Below, piece after piece: positions 20,874 through 29,275 of a stretch of 64,000 nt of DNA (positions within the stretch are counted from its first letter, which is position 1; each line of letters begins with the position of its first letter). The position numbers and the translations under genes are program-made. Source of the stretch: an uncultured Aquimarina sp. (GTDB taxonomy: Bacteria; Bacteroidota; Bacteroidia; Flavobacteriales; Flavobacteriaceae). The stretch covers positions 1 to 64,000 of the forward strand of contig CANMLG010000044.1 of the NCBI GenBank assembly GCA_947498765.1, given 5' to 3'. A model generated the notes under the pieces. The model had not been told where the DNA came from. It saw only the letters and a program-made list of their open reading frames with translations, and did no database searches.

Positions 20874-23681
20874 ATGAAATTTTATTGGAGAGTGCCTCTT
20901 ATTTTTTGTATTCTATATAGTTTAATTTCTTTACAGGCTTGTAAAAAAAGTGTTCCTAAAAATTGGAAATGGGAAAGTCTTGCAACAAATGGACAACCAA
21001 CTGCTAGGCACGAAGCTGGCTTTATTGCCTATAAATCTAAAGCCTATTTAATAGGTGGACGTCGTATTAATCCAACTTCAGAGTTTGATCCAACTACTAA
21101 TACTTGGACTAAAAAGTCCCCTACTCCTATTGAAATACACCATTTTCAGCCTGTAGTTTTTGAAAATGCCATATATATAATTGGTGCTATGACTGGCCAA
21201 TGGCCAAACGAAAAACCTTTGGATAAAATAATTATTTATTACCCCGAACGTGATGCATATGTTTATGGTGACTCCATTCCCAAACACCGACGTCGTGGAG
21301 GCGCTGGTGCCGTTGTGCATGACGATCATATTTATATGGTTGGCGGGATCACTAATGGACATATGAATGGTTATAAACCTTGGCTTGATGTTTACAATCC
21401 AAAAACTGGGGTATGGAAAACACTTGATGATGCCCCTCATGCTCGTGATCATTTTCAGGCTGTAGTTAATAATAACAAACTGTATACATTTTCCGGTCGA
21501 AGGACTTCCAAAGCTACTAATCAAGATATGTCTTTAACCGTTGCTCATGGAAATTGCTATAATTTACTCACTAAAAAATGGGAACAAGTAACAAATAACA
21601 TGCTTATTCCCACCGAAAGAGCTGGAAATGCTGCTTTTACATGGAATAACAACATCATTATTAGCGGAGGCGAAAGTATATCCCAAAAAAAAGCACATTC
21701 TGAAGTTGAAGTTTTTAATACAACAACAAATTCCTGGAGCATATGGCCTTCTTTAAATACTGGCAGACATGGCACTGGCGTAGCTATTATTGGTAATTAT
21801 GCCTATACAGCTTCGGGCTGTGGAAATCGAGGCGGCAATCCCGAATTGACAACTATTGAACGCTTAGCACTGCCTATAAGAGACTCAGACCCCATTACCA
21901 AAAGCATTGACACCACAAAAATACATATGCAATGGCATACTTTAACACTTGATTTCAAAGGCCCTAAAACTTCGGAAACTGCTTCCATAAACCCTTTTTT
22001 AAATTATAGACTACTGGTAAACTTTACACATGAGCATACCAAACAAACTATTCGTGGGTTTTATGCTGCTGACGGAAATGCTGCCGAAACCAGCGCTATT
22101 TCGGGCAACATATGGAAGGTACATTTTACTCCAGACCAAATTGGCAAATGGTCATATACAGCCCAACTTCATCAAGGGGATAGTATTGCCTTATCCAACA
22201 ATTCTTCCAAAGGCAAATACATACCAATTAGTAATGCTAAAGGAGCTTTTACTGTAATTCCTTCTGATAAAAACGGCACTGATTTTAGAGCTCATGGTCG
22301 CTTAGAAGCTCATAATGGGTATTTTAAATTTAAAAACACCTCTAACTATTGGTTAAAGGCGGGCACAAATAGTCCCGAAAATTTATTAGGTTATATTGAT
22401 TTCGACAATACTTTTCGCATGAAAGCCGAAGCACGAGAAGGTGAAGCTGCAGCTCCTACAAACATACATTCCTTTACACCACACCTTAAAGACTGGAAAA
22501 CCGGTGATCCCTTCTGGAAAAAAAATAAGGGAAAAGCCATCATCGGAGCTGTTAATTACCTCGCCTCAAAAGGAATGAATTCCGCTTATTTTTTAACCCT
22601 AAATATTTTAGGGGATGGCAAAGATGTTTGGCCCTATATAAATCCAAATGATTTTTCTCGTTTTGATGTAAGCAAATTAGCCCAATGGGAAATTTTATTT
22701 AGCCACATGCAACACAAAGGAATCCTTCTTCACCTTGTTTTGCAAGAAACAGAAAACGAAACCATGCTTGACAATGGTAATATGGGACCTTTGCGTCAGC
22801 TTTATTTCAAAGAACTTATTGCCCGCTTCGGTCATCATTTGGCTTTGATTTGGAATTTAGGTGAAGAAAATGGCCCAGCACCTTGGTCTCCTATGGGTCA
22901 AAATGATGCCCAACGAAAGAGCATGGCTCAATTTCTTAAAGAAAATGACCCCTACAATCATCCGGTACTACTCCACACACATTCTGAAGATCCTTTACGA
23001 GAAACTATTCTAAATGATATTTTAGGTTTTAAATACCTTGATGGATTATCATTACAACAAGCCAATCAAAAGGAAGCTGCTGCTATTGTAGAAAAATGGC
23101 GAATGACCTCTAAAAAAGCCAACAAAAACTGGTTAATAACTATGGACGAAATAGGACTATGGCATACCGCAGCACTACCAGATAACCTAGACCCAAATCA
23201 CAATAGCCTTAGGCAATATATTCTATGGGGCACTTTATTTTCTGGAGCTGCTGGTGTAGAATGGTATTTTGGTGCCAAACACCCTCATAACGACCTAACT
23301 TCCGAAGATTGGAGACAACGAAATCAACTCTGGGAAATTACAAATCATGCTAAAACATTTTTTAACACATATATTCCCTACTGGGAAATGCAGCCTAAAC
23401 ATAAATTAATAAATACAAAAGGAGCCTATTGCTTACAAAAGCCAGGAGAAGTCTACGCCATTTACCTTCCTGAAGTAATTAACTGCAAAATAAATCTAAC
23501 TAATATAAAAGGAAACTTTAATATCCATTGGTATAACCCCCTAACTGGAGGTAACCTACAACAAGGAAGTATAAAAAAAATTGCAGGAGGTACTATTCGT
23601 AAAATAGGCATCCCTCCAAAAAGAGTAAATTCAACCCTCAATAAGGATTGGGTCGTACTTTTAACCCGGATTACTCACTAG
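20874..23681 (+). CDS. lipoprotein with kelch propeller, DUF5060-like domain and TIM-barrel glycoside hydrolase domain
   Basis: 935 residues from the ATG at 20874; an in-frame ATG at 20838 adds a non-signal stretch. The lipobox SLQAC puts the lipidated Cys at 23. Residues about 33-335 are kelch repeats (ARHEAGF, HRRRGGAGAVVHDD, DAPHARDHFQAVV). About 350-465 is an Ig-like segment resembling DUF5060. About 475-840 is a TIM-barrel: WNLGEENG supplies a likely acid/base (E664 or E665) and LITMDEIGLW a likely nucleophile (E759), and a small beta domain closes the protein. Putative membrane-anchored exo-acting glycosidase; substrate unknown. The kelch part is strikingly like that in the giant T9SS protein at 53752-59109. 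Confidence 0.8.
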   Translation: MKFYWRVPLIFCILYSLISLQACKKSVPKNWKWESLATNGQPTARHEAGFIAYKSKAYLIGGRRINPTSEFDPTTNTWTKKSPTPIEIHHFQPVVFENAIYIIGAMTGQWPNEKPLDKIIIYYPERDAYVYGDSIPKHRRRGGAGAVVHDDHIYMVGGITNGHMNGYKPWLDVYNPKTGVWKTLDDAPHARDHFQAVVNNNKLYTFSGRRTSKATNQDMSLTVAHGNCYNLLTKKWEQVTNNMLIPTERAGNAAFTWNNNIIISGGESISQKKAHSEVEVFNTTTNSWSIWPSLNTGRHGTGVAIIGNYAYTASGCGNRGGNPELTTIERLALPIRDSDPITKSIDTTKIHMQWHTLTLDFKGPKTSETASINPFLNYRLLVNFTHEHTKQTIRGFYAADGNAAETSAISGNIWKVHFTPDQIGKWSYTAQLHQGDSIALSNNSSKGKYIPISNAKGAFTVIPSDKNGTDFRAHGRLEAHNGYFKFKNTSNYWLKAGTNSPENLLGYIDFDNTFRMKAEAREGEAAAPTNIHSFTPHLKDWKTGDPFWKKNKGKAIIGAVNYLASKGMNSAYFLTLNILGDGKDVWPYINPNDFSRFDVSKLAQWEILFSHMQHKGILLHLVLQETENETMLDNGNMGPLRQLYFKELIARFGHHLALIWNLGEENGPAPWSPMGQNDAQRKSMAQFLKENDPYNHPVLLHTHSEDPLRETILNDILGFKYLDGLSLQQANQKEAAAIVEKWRMTSKKANKNWLITMDEIGLWHTAALPDNLDPNHNSLRQYILWGTLFSGAAGVEWYFGAKHPHNDLTSEDWRQRNQLWEITNHAKTFFNTYIPYWEMQPKHKLINTKGAYCLQKPGEVYAIYLPEVINCKINLTNIKGNFNIHWYNPLTGGNLQQGSIKKIAGGTIRKIGIPPKRVNSTLNKDWVVLLTRITH

Positions 23682-24028
23682 AAAATCTATTCCATTCCGT
23701 ATCGAAATCTATGCAAAACCAAACATTTCACTGCTATTTTTAATTTTACCACAACTATACCATGCTAAAATTTTAAGAAAGCACTTGAATTTATTAAGCA
23801 TTCAAGACTCGTAACCAAATTCATTACATAATCCAAATTAAAAAAGTAACCAAATCTAACTCAACAGGCGCTTCACTCTTTAGATAAGACACCTATAAAC
23901 CGATTTTTAAAACATTTTAACGATACTATTGTCTTTCTGAATAAAAAAAACAGAGATAAAGTAGGGTAAAAGCTATATAGCCTGTTGTAATAATAGAAAG
24001 CAATAGTATAAACCTTAAAAAAAATAGT
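23682..24028. other. intergenic region after the kelch/GH lipoprotein
   Basis: About 350 bases with no ORF of note. The short palindrome GCTATATAGC lies at 23972-23981, about 50 bases before the small ORF at 24029. No terminator was recognised after the lipoprotein gene. Confidence 0.5.
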
Positions 24029-24136
24029 ATGAAAAATCAATTCAATTTACCCGTTAAAGGAAGTTTTAAAAAGTTCATTCACTTTATAAAAAGCCTAAAC
24101 TTACCTGCAGCATGTGGCTATGCTATCCGCCGTTAA
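24029..24136 (+). CDS. possible 35-residue peptide
   Basis: ATG at 24029, TAA at 24134-24136. The peptide starts MKNQFNLPVKGSFKKF, is basic, and ends in PAACGYAIRR with a single Cys. The start is preceded by an A-rich leader typical of flavobacterial genes. Not recognised. It could be a leader peptide, a small toxin-like or secreted peptide, or chance. A second short ORF with a similar beginning follows 31 bases later. Confidence 0.35.
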   Translation: MKNQFNLPVKGSFKKFIHFIKSLNLPAACGYAIRR

Positions 24137-24167
24137 TCTGATGTATCACTTATTTAATTTTCGAGCT

Positions 24168-24254
24168 ATGAAAGATCAATCTCTAATTAAAATCAGTCAA
24201 AAAAGCTTTGTTGAGCAACAAAACCACAAATCACCCTCTAAGCATAATCGGTAG
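24168..24254 (+). CDS. possible 28-residue peptide
   Basis: ATG at 24168, TAG at 24252-24254. It starts MKDQSLIKISQKSF and is basic and hydrophilic. It shares the MK[N/D]Q opening and an SF pair at similar spacing with the ORF at 24029, which may or may not be meaningful. Not recognised. Confidence 0.25.
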   Translation: MKDQSLIKISQKSFVEQQNHKSPSKHNR

Positions 24255-24296
24255 TTAAATTTGGATGAATTATTAATCTTGGAATAACTGAGCACA

Positions 24297-25004
24297 TTAC
24301 AAAATGTAAAATAGTAAACCCAGTTTAACTACCGAAAACCCTCCTAATTGATTTTCGATTTGTACAGACTTATCAAAAAAGCTATTGAGACTGTAATAAA
24401 TATGAAAATTAAATGTATTCCAACCAAAACTAAGTGTAGTTCCTAAACGCAACCGCTCTAAACCATCAGGATTTTTTTCTTTTAGCGTAACCCCTGCTAC
24501 ATTTTTAAACCTTGATTTAAAATAGTGCATGTAGCCTAAACGTAATCCAGCGTATATACGCCAAAATTTATAGGATTCTGGATTTGATGTACGCCAACGG
24601 AATTCTAACGGCATTTCAAGCAAATGTGTTGTAAATCGACTACGATCAATAGCATTTTCATTCGTTATAGCACTAAAGATAGTTTTAGTACCCCCACCCT
24701 CTCCAGGGATAACAATTAAATTATGATTATAAGTATTTAATGAATAGCCTAAACCAACTCCCATTCCAAAATTTCTGCGTTTATTAAACGGAATATCACG
24801 AATAGCTCCAAAATGAACTCCCCCCGAAAAGCCTGATTGAGTAATCCCTGTGGGACGATTGCCAATGGCATTAAATGTAATTCCAACATAAATCTGATCT
24901 TCTCTGTAAAGAGAATCCACCTCTGGAAATACCAAACGTTTTTCCTGTTGGGCTATACCCACAAGGCTATATAAACTAATAAATAAAAGTAAACCATACT
25001 TCAT
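24297..25004 (-). CDS. outer-membrane beta-barrel protein, PorT-like
   Basis: 235 residues with a signal peptide (ending VGIAQQ). The rest alternates in beta-strand fashion with aromatic girdle residues and ends in GLLFYIL, as outer-membrane barrels do. The overall pattern (NFGMGVGLGYSLNTYNHN, TTHLLEMPLEFRWRTS, FWRIYAGLRLGY) resembles the PorT family, whose members include a type IX secretion component. Whether this copy acts in secretion cannot be settled from sequence. Divergent from cysS across a 113-base gap. Confidence 0.65.
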   Translation of the reverse strand: MKYGLLLFISLYSLVGIAQQEKRLVFPEVDSLYREDQIYVGITFNAIGNRPTGITQSGFSGGVHFGAIRDIPFNKRRNFGMGVGLGYSLNTYNHNLIVIPGEGGGTKTIFSAITNENAIDRSRFTTHLLEMPLEFRWRTSNPESYKFWRIYAGLRLGYMHYFKSRFKNVAGVTLKEKNPDGLERLRLGTTLSFGWNTFNFHIYYSLNSFFDKSVQIENQLGGFSVVKLGLLFYIL

Positions 25005-25081
25005 CTTGTAAATATAGCATTCTCTTTATTTATTATTGAATGATTTTACCCTGTTCTATATGTATCCTACAAAATAGTTAG

Positions 25082-25089
25082 TATTTTTG
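25082..25089 (+). promoter_or_regulatory. -7 promoter element of cysS
   Basis: TATTTTTG fits TAnnTTTG. The predicted transcript start near 25096 leaves about 22 bases to the ATG at 25118 and makes an in-frame TTG at 25100 unlikely as start codon. Confidence 0.45.
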
Positions 25090-25117
25090 GTTTCAAAATT
25101 TGCAAAAGCTTATTCCT

Positions 25118-26611
25118 ATGACACCAGTACCTTTGTACAACCAACAATCGGTAACTATTTATAATTCCTTATCAGGAAAAAAAGAAACCTTTACTCCTAT
25201 TGTTGAAGGTGCTATCGGAATGTATGTTTGTGGCCCTACAGTATATAGTAATGTCCACTTAGGCAATTGTCGTACTTTTATTTCATTCGATTTAATTTTC
25301 AGATACTTAAAACACTTAGGCTATAAAATTAGGTATGTTCGTAATATTACTGATGCCGGACATTTAGAAAATGATGCTGATGAGGGCGAAGATAAAATCA
25401 CTAAAAAAGCACGCTTAGAACAAATTGAACCCATGGAAGTGGTACAACGCTACACCTTGGATTTTCATAACATATTACAACAATTCAATAATTTACCCCC
25501 TAGTATTGAACCTACTGCAACAGGTCATATAGTAGAACAAATAGAAATTATTAAAACTATTATTGACAATGGTTTTGCCTACGAAATAAATGGTTCTGTT
25601 TATTTTGATGTGGTCAAGTTTAATAAAACTAATAATTACGGAAAACTTAGCGGTCGTAATTTAGAAGATATGATTAACAACTCGCGTGAGTTAGCTGGTC
25701 AAGGCGAAAAACGTAATCCGCAGGATTTTGCTTTGTGGAAAAAGGCAGAACCTGTACATATTATGCGTTGGCCAAGCCCTTGGAGTGATGGTTTCCCGGG
25801 TTGGCACTTGGAATGTACGGTAATGAGCACCAAATATCTTGGTGAAGAATTTGATATTCACGGAGGTGGAATGGATTTAAAATTTCCGCACCATGAATGT
25901 GAAATTGCTCAAGGCGAAGCTGCTTGCGGAAAAACACCTGTAAATTATTGGATGCATGCCAACATGCTTACACTTAACGGTAAAAAAATGTCGAAAAGTA
26001 CAGGAAATACCATATTACCTCATGAAATTTTTTCTGGTGATAATACTATTTTAAGCAAGCCTTTCAAGCCTTCTGTAGTTCGTTTCTTTATGTTACAGGC
26101 ACATTACCGAAGTATTATGGATTTTTCAAATGATGCGCTTGAAGCATCTGAAAAAGGTTTTTCTAAGTTAATGGAAGCTATTCAGCATTTAAATTCCCTT
26201 AGGGCAGAAAAAGAAACTACAAATTTTGACCTTAACGCATGGATACAGCGCTGCTATAATGCCATGAATGATGATTTTAATAGTCCTATTTTAATTTCAC
26301 ACCTGTTTGAAGCTGTAAAATTCATTAATCAAATTAAGGAAGGGAAGTCTAAAATTTCTGAGGCAGATTTAGCCGTTCTTTCAAAAACTTTACATGATTT
26401 TGCTTTTGATGTATTAGGCTTACAAGCTTCTGCAGAAGCGTCAAACGATATAAACACTAAATTAGATGGCGTAATCGAATTATTGATCGAGCTTCGTAAA
26501 GAAGCTAGGATAAACAAAGATTTTGCCTTGAGTGACAAAATTAGAGATGAACTTGCTGAAAAAGGAGTACAATTAAAAGATGGTCGAGAAGGCACAACAT
26601 TCACCTATTAA
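25118..26611 (+). CDS. cysS: cysteinyl-tRNA synthetase
   Basis: 497 residues from the ATG at 25118 ([12 protein letters not shown]). Class I synthetase charging tRNA-Cys. It has the zinc-site Cys in [10 protein letters not shown], the HIGH-type signature VHLGNCRTF, further zinc ligands in WHLECTVMS and [10 protein letters not shown], and the KMSKS loop KKMSKSTGN. The C-terminal ~120 residues are the helical anticodon-binding region. Its stop overlaps the yidD start (TAATG), so the two are translationally coupled. Confidence 0.96.
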   Translation: MTPVPLYNQQSVTIYNSLSGKKETFTPIVEGAIGMYVCGPTVYSNVHLGNCRTFISFDLIFRYLKHLGYKIRYVRNITDAGHLENDADEGEDKITKKARLEQIEPMEVVQRYTLDFHNILQQFNNLPPSIEPTATGHIVEQIEIIKTIIDNGFAYEINGSVYFDVVKFNKTNNYGKLSGRNLEDMINNSRELAGQGEKRNPQDFALWKKAEPVHIMRWPSPWSDGFPGWHLECTVMSTKYLGEEFDIHGGGMDLKFPHHECEIAQGEAACGKTPVNYWMHANMLTLNGKKMSKSTGNTILPHEIFSGDNTILSKPFKPSVVRFFMLQAHYRSIMDFSNDALEASEKGFSKLMEAIQHLNSLRAEKETTNFDLNAWIQRCYNAMNDDFNSPILISHLFEAVKFINQIKEGKSKISEADLAVLSKTLHDFAFDVLGLQASAEASNDINTKLDGVIELLIELRKEARINKDFALSDKIRDELAEKGVQLKDGREGTTFTY

Positions 26612-26835
26612 TGTTCAAAAAAATACTAATAGCGCCCTTTTTATTTCTGATTTATTTATATAAAAATCTGATTTCACCTTTTACACCTGCTACATGTAGG
26701 TACCAACCCACATGTTCGCAATACACTAAAGATGCATTACTTAAACACGGATTTTTTAAAGGAAGTTTATTAGGTTTAAAACGAATTTTTAGCTGCCATC
26801 CATGGGGAGGAAGTGGTTACGACCCCGTCCCTTAG
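26611..26835 (+). CDS. yidD: membrane protein insertion efficiency factor YidD
   Basis: 74 residues. Amphipathic N-terminal helix followed by the conserved Cys-containing core [15 protein letters not shown] and the terminal [13 protein letters not shown], the hallmark of YidD. It assists YidC/Sec membrane insertion. It shares one base with the cysS stop and precedes lgt by about 170 bases. Confidence 0.95.
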   Translation: MFKKILIAPFLFLIYLYKNLISPFTPATCRYQPTCSQYTKDALLKHGFFKGSLLGLKRIFSCHPWGGSGYDPVP

Positions 26836-27006
26836 CTTGGTTTTATTTTTTTTAAATTAATAACTAATAAATATCAGTTGTTATGCAACATTTTACCGTT
26901 AATTGGGTTAATAACTTGTAATACTAACAAATATTTAATTTACTATTTAACCATTTGTAAACTGTAATTCATAAATCCGATATACATTTACACTAAAAAC
27001 TAACTA

Positions 27007-27927
27007 ATGATATTTTCTAAAATAGTTTGGAACCCTTCTATAGGAATTAACCTTGGATTTTTTACTATTCACTACTACAGTTTAATGTTTGTTATTGCAT
27101 TTTCATTAGGCTACTACCTAATGAAAAAAATATACCTTAACGAAGGACAAAAAATGGAGCATCTAGAATCTGTTTTTATGTATGCCGTTATTGCTACATT
27201 ACTTGGTGCTCGGATGGGACACGTCATTTTTTATCAACCAGAACTATTTAAAGAAGATTTTTTTAGTGTTTTTCTACCAGCTCAATTTAGACCCGAATTT
27301 AAATTTACTGGATTCCAGGGATTAGCTAGTCACGGTGCTGCAATTGCTTTTATCATTGCCATGTACTTGTATTCAAAAAAAGTAATTAAAAAACCTACGC
27401 TTTGGACCTTAGACCGCGTAACTATTCCTGCGGCTTTTGGAGGTATTTTTGTCCGTATTGGAAACTTTATTAATTCGGAAATTATTGGAGAAAAAACAGA
27501 CTTTGCTACAGGTGTTCGTTTCATTAAAGAAGCCATTCCAGAGTATCAAGCTATAAAATTAACTGGAATTAAAAAAGCTAGTAAAGCCTATGACGCTATT
27601 GCTAATAATCCAAAATTTAAATCTATTTTAGAACAAGTAGATTATCGTCATCCAGCTCAATTATATGAGGCCTTCGGTTATATTTTTGTTTCTTTTATTT
27701 TACTTTACCTTTATTGGAAAACAGATAAAAAAGAGCAATCAGGTTATTTATTTGGAACGTATATGCTACTTATTTTCTTTGTGCGCTTTTTAGTTGAATT
27801 TGTAAAGAAAAGTCAAGGTGGATTCGAAAGTGTCCTTGGGTTATTATCCACTGGGCAATGGTTAAGTATTCCTTTTATGGGAATTGGTTTATATTTTTTA
27901 TGGAACGCATCAAAAGAGAAAATCTAA
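27007..27927 (+). CDS. lgt: prolipoprotein diacylglyceryl transferase
   Basis: 306 residues with seven predicted TM helices. It has the Lgt signature in RIGNFINSEIIGEKTD and the catalytic-region Arg/His in HPAQLYEAFGYI. Transfers diacylglycerol from phosphatidylglycerol to the lipobox Cys, the first step of lipoprotein maturation, needed for several proteins in this window. Upstream, TACATTTA at 26983-26990 is a near match to the -7 motif. Confidence 0.95.
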   Translation: MIFSKIVWNPSIGINLGFFTIHYYSLMFVIAFSLGYYLMKKIYLNEGQKMEHLESVFMYAVIATLLGARMGHVIFYQPELFKEDFFSVFLPAQFRPEFKFTGFQGLASHGAAIAFIIAMYLYSKKVIKKPTLWTLDRVTIPAAFGGIFVRIGNFINSEIIGEKTDFATGVRFIKEAIPEYQAIKLTGIKKASKAYDAIANNPKFKSILEQVDYRHPAQLYEAFGYIFVSFILLYLYWKTDKKEQSGYLFGTYMLLIFFVRFLVEFVKKSQGGFESVLGLLSTGQWLSIPFMGIGLYFLWNASKEKI

Positions 27928-27992
27928 ACCCAACCATATACTAAAAAACTACTTATAAATTTATGTAATACAATACCATATCATTTTTTGAA

Positions 27993-29177
27993 ATGAATTT
28001 GATTATTGACTTTATTTTAGTGGTGGGATTTACTATTTCAATAGTAATAATGATACTTACTTTAAAATCAAATCAAAAAAAACTTACAAAAAAAATACTT
28101 AGTGCTATACACTTAATTGCACTACTTTACATTATTAATTTCTATTTCCAACTTCATAACTTAGAAATACTCTCCTTTTTAACCTATCTATTTACAGGGG
28201 GCTTGTTATTATGTCTTGGCCCTTTACTATTATTTTATACCAAATCAATATGCACTACTAAAAAAAGAATCGAAAAAAATGAATTTGTTCATTTTATACC
28301 ACATATAGTTTATTGGTCAATTATCACTATCCCTCTTTTAATTAATGCCTTTAGTGAAAATGACATTTTTAAACATCTGGTATTTTTAGAAAATTACGAT
28401 ATCCCCTATTGGTTCGAAACATTGATGAGTATAGGATATATTATATTTTCCATAAAATTATTTTCCCGATATAAATCCATTTTAAAAAGTAATTTTTCAT
28501 CTCTAGATCTTAATAATTTAAAATGGTCTCAATTTTTTTTAGCAGGTCTACTTATTGTAATGCTAGTTGATGTAAGTGGTAGTATTATACAACTATTTGT
28601 TGAAATTAAATGGGATACCGGATTTGTCACTATAATAAGCTACATTATTATCCTCACCTATTTAGGATACTATGGTATTAATAATAGTAATGTTCTTATT
28701 CCCGAAACTTTACTTAACAGTACTATTCCTACTAATAGCATAGTTAAAAAAGAAGTATCTCCTGAATCTCAAAAAAGCCACATTCAACATAAAGAAAATT
28801 ATTTTATTTTAGAACAAAAGCTTAATCATATATTAAAAACCAAAAAACCATATTTAAACGAAAACCTATCTTTAAACTCGTTAGCAAATCTAGTAGGTAC
28901 TAGCGATAAAAAACTATCCATACTACTTAACCAACATTTAGAGACTACTTTTTATGATCTTATCAATAAAAAAAGAGTAGATGCTGTTAAAGAAAAAATT
29001 AAATATGGCGAATGTGAAAAACTAACTATTCTTGGAATAGCAAATGAATCTGGGTTTAAGTCAAAAAGTAGCTTTAATAGAATTTTCAAAAAAGAAACTG
29101 GTCAATCTCCTACTGAATACAAAAATACCATTTTAAATAGTAACACATTAGTTCAAAAAACACACGAAACAATTTAA
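27993..29177 (+). CDS. membrane-anchored AraC-family transcriptional regulator
   Basis: 394 residues. The N-terminal half (about 1-230) has seven hydrophobic helices. The C-terminal ~100 residues contain two helix-turn-helix motifs of AraC type (LSLNSLANLVGTSDKKLSIL and LTILGIANESGFKSKSSFNR, ending GQSPTEYKN). This layout is common in Flavobacteriia, where it is presumed to sense an envelope or small-molecule signal directly. It lies 98 bases upstream of the GH5 gene on the same strand, with an inverted repeat between them, so regulation of that enzyme is plausible but inferred. Confidence 0.88.
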   Translation: MNLIIDFILVVGFTISIVIMILTLKSNQKKLTKKILSAIHLIALLYIINFYFQLHNLEILSFLTYLFTGGLLLCLGPLLLFYTKSICTTKKRIEKNEFVHFIPHIVYWSIITIPLLINAFSENDIFKHLVFLENYDIPYWFETLMSIGYIIFSIKLFSRYKSILKSNFSSLDLNNLKWSQFFLAGLLIVMLVDVSGSIIQLFVEIKWDTGFVTIISYIIILTYLGYYGINNSNVLIPETLLNSTIPTNSIVKKEVSPESQKSHIQHKENYFILEQKLNHILKTKKPYLNENLSLNSLANLVGTSDKKLSILLNQHLETTFYDLINKKRVDAVKEKIKYGECEKLTILGIANESGFKSKSSFNRIFKKETGQSPTEYKNTILNSNTLVQKTHETI

Positions 29178-29230
29178 TTAGTTAAAAATCAGTTAATTAA
29201 ATATTAATAATTATTAAAAAAACAACTATT

Positions 29231-29270
29231 TAGTATATTTAAGTTGTAACAACTATAACTTAAAATACTA
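29231..29270 (+). promoter_or_regulatory. imperfect inverted repeat just upstream of the GH5 start
   Basis: 29231-29245 pairs with 29257-29270 with a single bulged base across an 11-base loop, five bases before the ATG. A nested palindrome (AGTTGTAACAACT, 29242-29254) overlaps it. It could be an operator for the adjacent AraC protein or an mRNA hairpin that limits ribosome access. Confidence 0.4.
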
Positions 29271-29275
29271 ATATT

